In this document: positions 34,570 through 43,107 of the stretch, one piece after another | How the letters are laid out: each line of letters starts with the position of its first letter | Position numbering within the stretch: position 1 is the stretch's first letter | Origin: Mariniblastus sp. | Lineage (GTDB): Bacteria > Planctomycetota > Planctomycetia > Pirellulales > Pirellulaceae | Direction: 5' to 3' | NCBI GenBank assembly: GCA_029251085.1 | Contig: JAQXDZ010000052.1 | Location: 1-57,233 of the forward strand | DNA: 57,233 nt | Notes under the pieces: model-generated | Told to the model about the DNA's origin: nothing | Databases searched by the model: none | Seen by the model: the letters and a program-made list of their open reading frames with translations, nothing else | Position numbers and translations under genes: made by a program

Positions 34570-37500
34570 ATGCGTGATCGAATCAAATTCATCCCACAGT
34601 ATTCCCGTCTCCGCACTCGCGATAATAAAAGAGCCTCCAATCGGTCGACGGCTAAACTCGCCTATGAGGCTTTGGAACCCAAGCGTTTGCTTGCTGGTGA
34701 TTTGTCCTCCGATGGTGTTTGGCAAACGCTGCCCAAAGATGCGGTGCAGGCCGCGGTTGGAACCAATTATATTCAGGCAAACGAGTTCAGCCTCTACGGC
34801 ATCAATGAAGCAGAATTGTTGAGTTCGTTGGTCGAGGCGCCGTTGGAGTTCACGCCAGGTTATTTGGATAGCTCGATTGTCCTCTCGATACCAACGCCTA
34901 GTGGTGCCTTCGATCAATTTAAAATTGTCGAAGCCCCCATAATGGAACCGGAGTTGGCAGAGCGATTTCCAGATATCAAAACCTATCGTGGTTTCGGCGT
35001 AGAGAATGCCAGCGATACGATTCGTTTGGATTTTACCCCTCACGGATTTCATGCATCGGTCCGAAATGCTACGCATGGAAATTATTACGTCGATCCGTAT
35101 TTTCATCTAAGCGACGGGCCTTACATGAGTTACTACACTCGGGGGCAGGTGGTTGATGCGGAGCGAGCAACGTTGAGTGAGTCTGTTTATTCGGATACCG
35201 GTGAGCTGATTTTTTCCAATCAAGATCTCCCCGTCGAATATCATTCTGAGTTCCACGATCATTCCGAGTTCCATGATCATTCCGAGTTCCACGATCATTC
35301 CGAGTTCCACGATCATTCAGATGCCGACCACCACTCAGAATTCCATCACCACTCTGAATTTGATCATCACTCAGAGTTCCATGAACATTCCGCATTGGAT
35401 CACCACACGACAGACGAAAGTGATCACAGTCTCGTCCCCAGTGGCGGCGATGGTGAAGGCGATATTTATGGTTTTGGGCCGCACGGAGCCCAGTTGCGTA
35501 CTTACGAATTGGCAGTCGCGGCGACTGGTGAATACACCTCTTTCCATGGAGGCAGTAAAGCGGATGGGCAGGCGGCGATTGTGACTGCGGTAAATCGTGT
35601 GGTGGGGATCTATGAAATAGACGTTGCTGTGCGATTGGTTTTGGTCGGAAACAATGATGACCTCGTCTACACCAACAGCAGTACCGATCCTTACACGAAC
35701 AATAACGGATTTACGATGTTAAGCGAGAACCAATCCAACGTGGATTCGGTGATCGGTAGTTCAAATTATGATGTCGGGCATGTTTTCAGCACGGGTGGTG
35801 GCGGAGTCGCCTCGCTCGGAGTTATCGGCCAGAACGGTGCTAAGGCGAGAGGTGTCACAGGCCTTGGGTCGCCCGTCGGTGACGCTTTTTATGTCGATTT
35901 CGTGGCTCATGAGATGGGCCATCAGTTCGGTGGGAATCACACATTCAATGGCGACAGTGGTAGTTGTGCGGGAGGGAACCGAAACGGCAGCACTGCGTAT
36001 GAGCCGGGAAGCGGTTCAACCATTATGGGGTACGCCGGGATTTGCGGAGATGACGATCTTCAAAGTAACAGCGATGCCTTTTTTCATTCCGAGAGTATTG
36101 ACGAAATTCGCACTGAAGTTACCACGGGAACTGGAAACTCCTCTGCAACAATTACCAGTACCGGCAATTCAATTCCCACGGTGAATGCTGGTTCAGATTT
36201 TGTAATTCCCGACCAAACTCCGTTTGAGTTGACTGCAATCGGCTCGGATAGTGATTCGGGAGATAGCTTGACCTACTCGTGGGAGCAGAGGAACCTAGGG
36301 GCACAGCGAGACGCGAGTGATAGTGACAACGGTAGTAGTCCAATTTTCCGGACTTGGAGTCCGACGGCCGATCCGACGCGTGTCTTTCCTCGAATCTCCA
36401 ACTTGGTTAATGGGACCAGCGTGATTGGTGAACAGTTGCCTACCACGGATTGGAGTTCGATGGATTTCCGAGTGGTTGTTCGCGACAATGCTGCTGGAGG
36501 GGCAGCCGTGAACACTGGTGACATGTCAGTTGAAGTTGTCGATGTGGGGTCCGGTTTTTCAGTTACCAGTCAATCCACTGGTGAAACCTGGGCGAAGGGT
36601 TCGACGCAAACGATTACGTGGGATGTTGCCGGTACCACTGCCAATGGAATTAATACAGCCAACGTGGATATCTTTTTCGCCTCCGACGGATTGAATTACG
36701 ACACGGTTTTGGCGACCGGCGTTACCAATAATGGGTCTCACGACATTACTGTCCCGGATGTTGAAACCCTTTTTGGGAGAGTCAAAGTCAAAGGATCTGG
36801 CAATATCTTTTTTAATATCAATGATGCCAACATTGCTGTTGGTGTCGCAGTGACTCAGTACACTGCGACAGACACCCCTGTGGCGATCATCGATAATTCG
36901 ACGATTCAGTCGACGATCACCATTGGAAACGATGGCGTAATAGAAGATTTAGATTTGCAGTTGGATATCACTCACACGTGGGATGCAGATTTAATTGCGA
37001 CCCTGACTTCTCCTGGCGGTACAGTGTTTACATTGTTTAGCGAAGTGGGTTCAAGCGGTGATAATTTTTCCGGGACCTATTTTGATGATGCTGCTGCGGA
37101 TTCAATTACTTCCGGGTCCGCTCCGTTTGCGGGAACCTTCCGGCCAGTAGATGCATTTGCTCCGCTCAACGGAACAGCGGTTGTCGGGGACTGGATACTT
37201 TCCATCGAAGACGACGCGACGCAGGATCAGGGGACGTTAAATACGTGGTCGCTTTTCGTCACATTTGTTGAGAATACTGATATCACGACGTTAGTCGATT
37301 CTGATACCGGCACCAATGAGGTTTCAGAGGATGCCGCGGTTGGAGCGGTTGTCGGCGTGACTGCATTCGCAGATGACCCGGATTCAAGTGATACCGTAAC
37401 CTACGAACTAACCGACAATGCCGGTGGTCTATTTGCCATCGATGCCAACAGTGGTGTGGTGACGGTCGCCGGGACGCTCGATTTCGAAACGGCGACAAGT

Positions 37501-38607
37501 CACACAATCACTGCTAAAGCGACCAGTACCGACGGGAGCATGGTCAGCAATGACTTCATTATCAATGTACTCAACGTCGATGACGCAGTTTTAACCAGCC
37601 GCCAGATCTACTACAAAGATTCCAATTTCGATGACGGAGACATGGGAGCAGTTGCACCGGGGAAGAGTGTTCTGGAATTCGGACAGACTGCCACGTTTGC
37701 TAATTACACAAGCTATTGGAAAGGGATCAATGGATTCGTAATCGATTTGAACGATCTGAATCAAACCCCAACGACGGGTACGATTGGCGACTTCTTTGAG
37801 TTTCACGTCGGAAACGATGACACTCCAGCGGGTTGGACCGCTGCCCCCTCCCCTACTCTGGTCTATCAAGGCGATGTCGATGCCAGTGGAACGGATCGAG
37901 TGTTCTTGACATGGGCGGACAATGCAATTGAAAACACCTGGTTGGAAATTTTAGTACTCGCCAATGCTTCCACTGGTTTGGCAAATCCCGAGGTCTTTTA
38001 TATTGGCAACGCGATTGGAGAAACCGGGAATGATTCTGCCAATGCAGTGGTGAATCTCGCGGATGTTGCTGGGGTTCGAGCCAACCAAACCGGATTTGGA
38101 TCGACTGATATTGCAGACCCTTACGATTTCGATCGGAATGAAAAAGTTAATCTGATTGATTTGAGTATCGCGAGAAGTAACCAGTCAGGATTTTCACCAC
38201 TGAAACTGATCACGCCGTCGAATAGTAGTAGTCGAGGATCGGGTTGGAGTGGATTTGGAAATAGCGAATCTGGAAATAGCGAATCCGGAAATGATGGGAA
38301 ATCTAATTTCGGATTTGATTTTGGCTTTACAATGGGAGCCAATTTTAGCACGGGGGACGTTGGTAAAGAGTCCGGGTTTAGCTCTGGAGATCAAAATCTA
38401 AATATCTCACGTGAGTCGGAAGAATCGGGGCAAACGATGCCGCTACAGCTCGCCGGTAACCAATCCAACCAGCTTGCGGGATGGTTCACAGGCAATGCAG
38501 ACGATTCTGCGACACCAGATCGCACTGAGAAGTCTGAGTTGTTTCCGCAGGCCGATAGTTTCGAACTGGAGCAACGCGACGAATTGTTTGGTGGCTTCGG
38601 CCTATAA
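34570..38607 (+). CDS. Giant extracellular reprolysin-like metalloprotease with His-rich array
   Basis: A 1345-residue multi-domain secreted protein. Residues 1-45 form an LEPR-XLL-type N-terminus (YEALEPKRLLAGD). A propeptide-like region runs to about 220. A histidine-rich hexapeptide array lies at 225-278. The M12-type catalytic domain has HEMGHQFGGNH at 447-457 and a Met-turn STIMGYAG. After it come a PKD-like domain (about 538-655), an Ig-like domain (660-750), a P/homoB domain (about 767-898) and a cadherin-like repeat (about 911-1003). Dockerin-like repeats (about 1152-1206, including YDFDRNEKVNLIDLSIARSN) and a Gly/Ser/Asn-rich tail end the protein. It would degrade extracellular protein; attachment mode unknown. 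Ends 3 bases from the convergent sulfurtransferase. Confidence 0.92.
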   Translation: MRDRIKFIPQYSRLRTRDNKRASNRSTAKLAYEALEPKRLLAGDLSSDGVWQTLPKDAVQAAVGTNYIQANEFSLYGINEAELLSSLVEAPLEFTPGYLDSSIVLSIPTPSGAFDQFKIVEAPIMEPELAERFPDIKTYRGFGVENASDTIRLDFTPHGFHASVRNATHGNYYVDPYFHLSDGPYMSYYTRGQVVDAERATLSESVYSDTGELIFSNQDLPVEYHSEFHDHSEFHDHSEFHDHSEFHDHSDADHHSEFHHHSEFDHHSEFHEHSALDHHTTDESDHSLVPSGGDGEGDIYGFGPHGAQLRTYELAVAATGEYTSFHGGSKADGQAAIVTAVNRVVGIYEIDVAVRLVLVGNNDDLVYTNSSTDPYTNNNGFTMLSENQSNVDSVIGSSNYDVGHVFSTGGGGVASLGVIGQNGAKARGVTGLGSPVGDAFYVDFVAHEMGHQFGGNHTFNGDSGSCAGGNRNGSTAYEPGSGSTIMGYAGICGDDDLQSNSDAFFHSESIDEIRTEVTTGTGNSSATITSTGNSIPTVNAGSDFVIPDQTPFELTAIGSDSDSGDSLTYSWEQRNLGAQRDASDSDNGSSPIFRTWSPTADPTRVFPRISNLVNGTSVIGEQLPTTDWSSMDFRVVVRDNAAGGAAVNTGDMSVEVVDVGSGFSVTSQSTGETWAKGSTQTITWDVAGTTANGINTANVDIFFASDGLNYDTVLATGVTNNGSHDITVPDVETLFGRVKVKGSGNIFFNINDANIAVGVAVTQYTATDTPVAIIDNSTIQSTITIGNDGVIEDLDLQLDITHTWDADLIATLTSPGGTVFTLFSEVGSSGDNFSGTYFDDAAADSITSGSAPFAGTFRPVDAFAPLNGTAVVGDWILSIEDDATQDQGTLNTWSLFVTFVENTDITTLVDSDTGTNEVSEDAAVGAVVGVTAFADDPDSSDTVTYELTDNAGGLFAIDANSGVVTVAGTLDFETATSHTITAKATSTDGSMVSNDFIINVLNVDDAVLTSRQIYYKDSNFDDGDMGAVAPGKSVLEFGQTATFANYTSYWKGINGFVIDLNDLNQTPTTGTIGDFFEFHVGNDDTPAGWTAAPSPTLVYQGDVDASGTDRVFLTWADNAIENTWLEILVLANASTGLANPEVFYIGNAIGETGNDSANAVVNLADVAGVRANQTGFGSTDIADPYDFDRNEKVNLIDLSIARSNQSGFSPLKLITPSNSSSRGSGWSGFGNSESGNSESGNDGKSNFGFDFGFTMGANFSTGDVGKESGFSSGDQNLNISRESEESGQTMPLQLAGNQSNQLAGWFTGNADDSATPDRTEKSELFPQADSFELEQRDELFGGFGL
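35242..35403 (+). repeat. Nine 18-base units coding a His-rich hexapeptide array
   Basis: Nine in-frame hexapeptides with consensus HSEFHD are arranged as four near-identical copies followed by five divergent ones (HSDADH, HSEFHH, HSEFDH, HSEFHE, HSALDH). They contain 19 His in 54 residues. The first four units differ by only one or two bases, so they are recently expanded. Confidence 0.93.
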
Positions 38608-38610
38608 TAT

Positions 38611-39444
38611 TCAGCGTGCTGGCCCGTTCTCTTTGGGAAGTTCGTCGAATTGACTCCATTCACTCCATGAGCCAACGTAAAGCTTGCCGGGTTTCAGGCC
38701 AATGTGAGCCATCGTGAGAAGGGTTTGGCAGGCGCTTACGCCGGATCCACAATAGAATGTTGCCTCGTCGCTTGGAACTTCTCCAAGTAATTGAGCAAAC
38801 TCCTGCCGGAGGATTTCTGGATCTCTCAGCTTGAGATTTTCATCTTTGTTTTGCGAATGGGGGCGATTCACAGCCCCTTTGATATGGCCAGCGTTTGCAT
38901 CGGCTCCGGAAGAATCTCCTAAAAAGCGAGCAGGATTTCGTGAATCAACAAGAAGACGCTGGTCCATAACCTCGTCTCGCACCACCAGCATTTGTCGGTT
39001 GGGAGTTCCTGTGAAATTTGCAGATTCGTTGGTCTCGTCTCCGCTAAAAGTGTTACGGCCTTCACTTTTCCACGCGTCGATACCACCATCGAGGACTGCG
39101 ACTAAATCATGACCCATGTAATTCAATAGCCACCATAGTCGGGCCGCCGTGATGCCGCGATTGTCGTACACAACGACTTGCGTTTGCTCGGATATGCCGA
39201 GCCGCGAAAATACCGAAATTAGTTTCTCTGGTGACGGCAGCGGGTGACGCCCCTGATCGGTTAGCGGAGGACCGCTGAGATCGTCAAACGGATGCGCATA
39301 GACAGCCCCAGGAATATGTCCTGCTTGGTACATTGCATAACCGGCAGCTTTGTCAGCAAGTTCGTAGCTTGCATCGACAATTATCCAATTAGGGTTGTCT
39401 AGGTTGGCGGCGAGGTCGGTCGTGCTAATGATTGTTTTGAACAT
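38611..39444 (-). CDS. Two-domain sulfurtransferase, SseA-like
   Basis: A 277-residue tandem-rhodanese protein. The N-terminal domain is inactive and begins with the pattern WIIVDASYELADKAAGYAMY, then HIPGAVYAHPFDDLSG. The C-terminal domain has the catalytic loop YCGSGVSACQT, in which the CGSGV[ST]A form points to 3-mercaptopyruvate rather than thiosulfate sulfurtransferases. It also has LLVDSRNPARFLGDS and GHIKGAVNRPH. The ATG at 39444 replaces a much longer open frame to 39873 that has no rhodanese content. Likely cytoplasmic. It converges on the metalloprotease and is divergent from the lipoprotein gene. Confidence 0.92.
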   Translation of the reverse strand: MFKTIISTTDLAANLDNPNWIIVDASYELADKAAGYAMYQAGHIPGAVYAHPFDDLSGPPLTDQGRHPLPSPEKLISVFSRLGISEQTQVVVYDNRGITAARLWWLLNYMGHDLVAVLDGGIDAWKSEGRNTFSGDETNESANFTGTPNRQMLVVRDEVMDQRLLVDSRNPARFLGDSSGADANAGHIKGAVNRPHSQNKDENLKLRDPEILRQEFAQLLGEVPSDEATFYCGSGVSACQTLLTMAHIGLKPGKLYVGSWSEWSQFDELPKENGPAR

Positions 39445-39687
39445 TTCTAAATTGTATCGAATCCATTGGCAAAACCAAGATTCGAAAATCGTAATTACGG
39501 CCGATTGTTTTTGCTCGCTCGGTTCAGCCGTAATACAGTTCCGAGCGCTCTTGCTAGAGGGTGACGTGTAAGGGTTAAAGGGGTGTTCAGAATGCGCAGG
39601 AGAAGAGACTTCGCGATTCCCTTTGAATATGCTTCCCCGGTTGGCGTTTGCAGATAAAAACGGAGTTAAACTTGTTGGGAAAACATT

Positions 39688-39691
39688 AGGA
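39688..39691 (+). promoter_or_regulatory. Shine-Dalgarno site supporting a GTG start
   Basis: AGGA with a 6-base spacer precedes GTG at 39698, which opens a lipoprotein signal. Confidence 0.6.
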
Positions 39692-39697
39692 ATAGCT

Positions 39698-40234
39698 GTG
39701 ATTAATAATAGATGGATACAAATTCTTCCGATGCTCATTCTGGGGTTTGCCCTGGTTGGCTGTACCAAAGACGGTAAAAAAGTCGAGCAGGAAATCACAA
39801 TGCCCACGGAGGCGACATCTCCGGCCAGTCCTGCGGACACTGAGATGGCCGAGAAGCAGTTTGAGGAAATCAAATCGCTCGTTGGCGACTGGTATCTGAC
39901 TGGTGGTAACCAATTAGGAAAAGAGCTGGAGCCAGATCCTGAGGTACCATTTCTAACTTACGCGACGAGCGCGGCAGGGAACTGTGTGATCGAGAAACTT
40001 TTCGCAGGCCAAACCAAAGAAATGACTACTGTCTATTTCCTCGACAAGGGGCAACTGTCAATGCACCATTACTGTAGTTTAGGCAATCAACCGTCGATGG
40101 TTGCTATGCCGTCAGCGGGTGATGAGATCGTTTTCCAACTGTTAGCGGTGGGGAATATGTCTGACCCCAATGATCTCCATATCTCATCCCACTCGCTGAA
40201 ATTCGCCGGTGAAGACGAATTGACTGCTCTTTGA
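39698..40234 (+). CDS. Predicted lipoprotein of unknown function
   Basis: About 178 residues from the GTG at 39698, giving the lipoprotein signal MINNRWIQILPMLILGFALV followed by GC and then Thr-Lys-Asp. Upstream in-frame starts (39623 on) would put a non-signal segment ahead. The mature N-part is Pro/Ser/Thr-rich. The C-part (EEIKSLVGDWYLTGG and following) looks like a small beta-barrel of the 'SLVGDW' type seen in DUF1579/lipocalin-like proteins. No family assigned. It is preceded by a spacer from the divergent sulfurtransferase. Confidence 0.75.
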   Translation: MINNRWIQILPMLILGFALVGCTKDGKKVEQEITMPTEATSPASPADTEMAEKQFEEIKSLVGDWYLTGGNQLGKELEPDPEVPFLTYATSAAGNCVIEKLFAGQTKEMTTVYFLDKGQLSMHHYCSLGNQPSMVAMPSAGDEIVFQLLAVGNMSDPNDLHISSHSLKFAGEDELTAL

Positions 40235-40738
40235 GGCGCGACCAAAGAGCAAACGGCAGCAAGCTCGTCCGTTTTCAATGTCGAGCGAAAGTAAGCGATC
40301 GATTGCTCCTTTTTTTTCTTAATAAAGTGAAGCCGTTCTCTACCCAGCAGATCACCCCAATAGAAAGTCGTTGGAGACGCATTGCGGTTTCGTCGGGGGA
40401 GATTGTTGTGGGGCTTAATGTCGCAATGAAACTACAGATTTGTTCTTGGCTCTTTCGGGAACTCGAGTTGAACCAATAGCACTCGATTCTTTGTTTTGTC
40501 ACATTCTCAGCGGCAGTGATCGCTGTGTGAAGTTGGTCGAATTACTGAAGAATTCCCAGTTGTTTGTTTTAAAACAAGCTGAGTGCTGTCCAGATTGCTG
40601 AAAACAGACAACAAAAATCTTTAATGATCAATCGTTTTGTTTGCTTCGTTCGATTGTTTTGTGGTTAAATAATTGGACGGCTTTTCAAGCCGCTGGATCG
40701 ATGGAACAAGAATGCCCCTGAATTAAAGTAGTGCAAAA
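40235..40738. other. 504-base intergenic region with two AT-rich inverted repeats
   Basis: No credible gene; an 82-codon plus frame at 40231-40479 and a minus frame at 40275-40502 have no family character. A perfect 14-base palindrome (TTGTTTTAAAACAA, 40564-40577) and a CAATCG/CGATTG inverted repeat (40629-40656) may be operator-like or structured leader elements of the gene at 40739. Confidence 0.45.
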
Positions 40739-41899
40739 ATGAAGTCCGTATATCTGACGCCAGTTCTGTTTGCCATGACGTTGTTAATGGCAGTTGAATT
40801 TGACGGATTAACGCGCGCAGTTTCAGCGATGCAGGAGTCTCAGGCAACCTCCGATAGTGACCCGGGCGACCTTGAACGTGGGCCTATGCAAAAGATCGGT
40901 CCACCTGTCATGCAGATCTTGAATTTGAAATTCGACTTAGATAGAAAATTTATTTTTGTCGATCAAAAAAGTTGGGGCGAATTAGATACTCCGGCTCCTC
41001 GGGGAGTAAATGGTCTGCCATTGCGAATCACAGCGGATCCGATTTCGAAATTGTTCGCGAACGTGCGTAAGAGTGGTGGGATGAGATCTAGTTCCACTGC
41101 TGTGTCGGGGGGGCGAAAGACAATGACAACTTTTGGAGCGGATTTAAGCTGCCAGATTAATCTTTCCGGCGATCGGTTTGAGTTGCGAATCGATGAATTC
41201 TCAGATCCGGGACGAACCCTTGAGGTTCGATGTGCTGAGGGGACCCGGGTTCTTTTGACCGGCAAGAATACATTGGCAATGCTCAATCAAACGGATGTTG
41301 GAATCATGGGCGTATTGATTGATGGCGAAAAAGTGATCTCGGATAGTGCTTCGGACTATTACGTTCTATCTAAAAAGAATCCCGAACTTCACGATAAGTT
41401 GTCAGCGATATTTCGGCACGCAGGAGTTGACCTTCCTTTGGGAGTAGACGAGCCGGCGGTTAAACGTGTTGCACTACGGATGTTGGGGTCGTTGTATTCG
41501 ACAGACCTGACAAAGCTTTCGGTTCTCATTGAGCAACTCGACGCGGCGGAATTCTCGGCCAGAGAAGAGGCTTCGAAAGAGATTGAAGCGTTGTTTCCAA
41601 GTTTTGAGGGAGCCATTTTAAAAATGTTGGAATCTGATGAATTGTCCATTGAGGCTCGGAATCGGCTAAAAATTATTGTCAAACGAAGGGAGGAAGCGCA
41701 GGCGGGAGATCGCCGGGCAGTAGATTGTGTGAAGGCGAACAGGCTTTTAGATAGGACTGGCTATCTAATTGATTTATTCGAAATCGCCAGCGAACAAAGC
41801 CGCCCAACCTTGGTTCGCCATCTAACCAAAACAACGAATCAGGATTTTGGAGATGACTCCCAGAAATGGCAGCAATGGTGGCGTGAAAAAGGCGATTAA
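40739..41899 (+). CDS. Secreted protein of unknown function
   Basis: A 386-residue exported protein with signal peptide MKSVYLTPVLFAMTLLMAVE and a cleavage zone near residue 30. The mature protein has an N-terminal part with a possible beta-rich fold (about 55-180). A C-terminal helical part includes LIEQLDAAEFSAREEASKEI and ESDELSIEARNRLKIIVKRR, resembling helical repeats. It ends WQQWWREKGD, a motif I have seen at the ends of HEAT-like planctomycete proteins. No enzyme motif is visible. Family not recognised. Confidence 0.75.
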   Translation: MKSVYLTPVLFAMTLLMAVEFDGLTRAVSAMQESQATSDSDPGDLERGPMQKIGPPVMQILNLKFDLDRKFIFVDQKSWGELDTPAPRGVNGLPLRITADPISKLFANVRKSGGMRSSSTAVSGGRKTMTTFGADLSCQINLSGDRFELRIDEFSDPGRTLEVRCAEGTRVLLTGKNTLAMLNQTDVGIMGVLIDGEKVISDSASDYYVLSKKNPELHDKLSAIFRHAGVDLPLGVDEPAVKRVALRMLGSLYSTDLTKLSVLIEQLDAAEFSAREEASKEIEALFPSFEGAILKMLESDELSIEARNRLKIIVKRREEAQAGDRRAVDCVKANRLLDRTGYLIDLFEIASEQSRPTLVRHLTKTTNQDFGDDSQKWQQWWREKGD

Positions 41900-41972
41900 T
41901 CTGAATTACTGGATAGTGAAAGAATTTGTCTGAGTCAGTTGGAAACCGCGCCTCATGACGTTGAGCACAAAA

Positions 41973-42006
41973 AAGCCGCTGTCATAACAATTTGCGACAG
42001 CGGCTT
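41973..42006 (-). terminator. Rho-independent terminator of the broken tRNA-Leu copy
   Basis: A perfect 11-bp stem (AAGCCGCTGTC 41973-41983 / GACAGCGGCTT 41996-42006) has a 12-base loop. Read on the minus strand, T residues follow it. It sits directly downstream of the tRNA remnant. Confidence 0.85.
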
Positions 42007-42016
42007 GAGTCTAAAG

Positions 42017-42072
42017 CGGGGGTTACAGGAATCGAATCTGCATTCCTTTTGGGAACCAGATCTTAAATCTGT
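42017..42072 (-). pseudogene. 3' half of a tRNA-Leu(UAA) gene, degenerate
   Basis: Read on the minus strand, this segment contains an anticodon arm with loop TTTAAGA (anticodon TAA), a variable arm close to that of the intact tRNA-Leu at 42807-42889, a T-arm with TTCGATT, and a 3' acceptor strand (AACCCCC). The acceptor 5' strand and D-arm are absent. The T-stem pair 53-61 is A-C instead of the near-invariant G-C, and the discriminator base is G where tRNA-Leu needs A. It therefore cannot be a working tRNA. Confidence 0.8.
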
Positions 42073-42374
42073 GGGAACGGCTAATAAGGTCACAGCACTC
42101 AAGGACGATTGCCGTTGTTTGGTGTTTTATAAGTAGTCGTTTCTAACCTACAACAAAAGCAATAAGCGATAAAAGAGAGAAGTTTAACGCTTCCAAGAAC
42201 TTTTCTGCTCTAGTCACATTTCACTGGTGATTCTTTCATTAAGGTTTGAATGATCTTTTTGTGACGTGGCTTTGCCGACGAAGGACAGTATATGTTGTGT
42301 TGAAATGATTTAGTTAAAGAACACTCAGGCAATTCATATTTCACAAATCCGTAAGCTGCAAAAAGGGAAACTCT

Positions 42375-42707
42375 ATGGCTGTGAAACGTATATGGCGAGG
42401 CTGGACAACGCCGGAAAACGCTGCAGCCTATCAGACTTTATTAGATCAAAAGATTCGCCCCGAAATCGAATCAAAGGAAATAACCGGGTATCGGAGCCTC
42501 GAACTACATTCAAGAAATCTGAAGACGGAGGTAGAGTTCATGACCATCATGACCTTCGACTCGCTACAAAACGTTGTTGATTTTGCTGGTGAGCCGTATG
42601 AACAATGCTACGTTCCCGCAGCTGCTCAAGCCGTCCTAACCCGTTGGGACGAGGTCTGCGTACACTACGAAACACTTGCTCCTTCCAGCGCTCCAAGAAC
42701 CGACTGA
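42375..42707 (+). CDS. Antibiotic biosynthesis monooxygenase (ABM)-like protein
   Basis: A 110-residue single-domain alpha/beta protein resembling the ABM/dimeric alpha-beta-barrel fold: MAVKRIWRGWTTPENAAAY at the start, RSLELHSRNLKTEVEFMTIM and VVDFAGEPYEQCYVPAAAQA after it. Family members are small dimeric oxygenases or stress proteins, and many have no assigned substrate. It is flanked upstream by the tRNA remnant and downstream by the intact tRNA-Leu terminator. The ATG at 42375 is the only good start. Confidence 0.8.
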   Translation: MAVKRIWRGWTTPENAAAYQTLLDQKIRPEIESKEITGYRSLELHSRNLKTEVEFMTIMTFDSLQNVVDFAGEPYEQCYVPAAAQAVLTRWDEVCVHYETLAPSSAPRTD

Positions 42708-42762
42708 GAAAGAAATCAACGGCTTTGTAGTCATGGGGTAGTCAGCGAACACTCCAAAAAAA

Positions 42763-42803
42763 AGGCTCTTACCGCATGAATTGATTTCACACGGTAAAAG
42801 CCT
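42763..42803 (-). terminator. Rho-independent terminator of tRNA-Leu
   Basis: On the minus strand a 12-bp stem with one G-U pair (arms 42792-42803 and 42763-42774) is followed by a run of T residues (plus-strand A-run 42756-42763). Confidence 0.87.
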
Positions 42804-42806
42804 AAG

Positions 42807-42889
42807 TGGGGGTGACAGGAATCGAACCTGCACTCCTTTTGGGAACTAGATCCTAAATCTAGCGCGTCTGCCAGTTCCGCCACACCCCC
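42807..42889 (-). tRNA. tRNA-Leu (anticodon UAG)
   Basis: On the minus strand the 83-base gene has a 7-bp acceptor stem GGGGGTG/CACCCCC, a D-arm with GGCAGAC, and an anticodon arm CTAGA-TTTAGGA-TCTAG (anticodon TAG at 42853-42855). A short class-II variable arm (TTCCCAAAAGGAG) and a T-arm GCAGG-TTCGATT-CCTGT follow. The discriminator base is A; CCA is not encoded. Reads CUN leucine codons. Confidence 0.96.
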
Positions 42890-43107
42890 AGTTTCGAGTT
42901 CTCAGGGAACTCTTTAGTGCCACAGTTTAGAAACTTCCTTCCTGTTCGAAAAGCCGAAATATCGTGTCTCGGCAAAATTCCGTCATTTTTGATTTAAAGT
43001 CATTGTGAAATGCTAAAATTAAGGGTGGTGTCTCCCGATGAGGTTGGACCTGAATCCCCATTTCGCCGATAAATCTGTGATCCGAAACGACTTTAGCTAC
43101 TAGCCCA

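Noticed and set aside
35107..35395. Antisense proteins opposite the His-rich array
   Set aside because: Low-complexity frames mirrored from the 18-base repeat with no independent support.
39445..39873. N-terminal extension of the SseA-like sulfurtransferase
   Set aside because: It overlaps the divergent lipoprotein gene and shows no rhodanese pattern; the domain begins at the ATG at 39444.
42001..42136. A protein-coding frame over the tRNA remnant
   Set aside because: The tRNA-Leu 3' half and its terminator explain the sequence better than a short frame.
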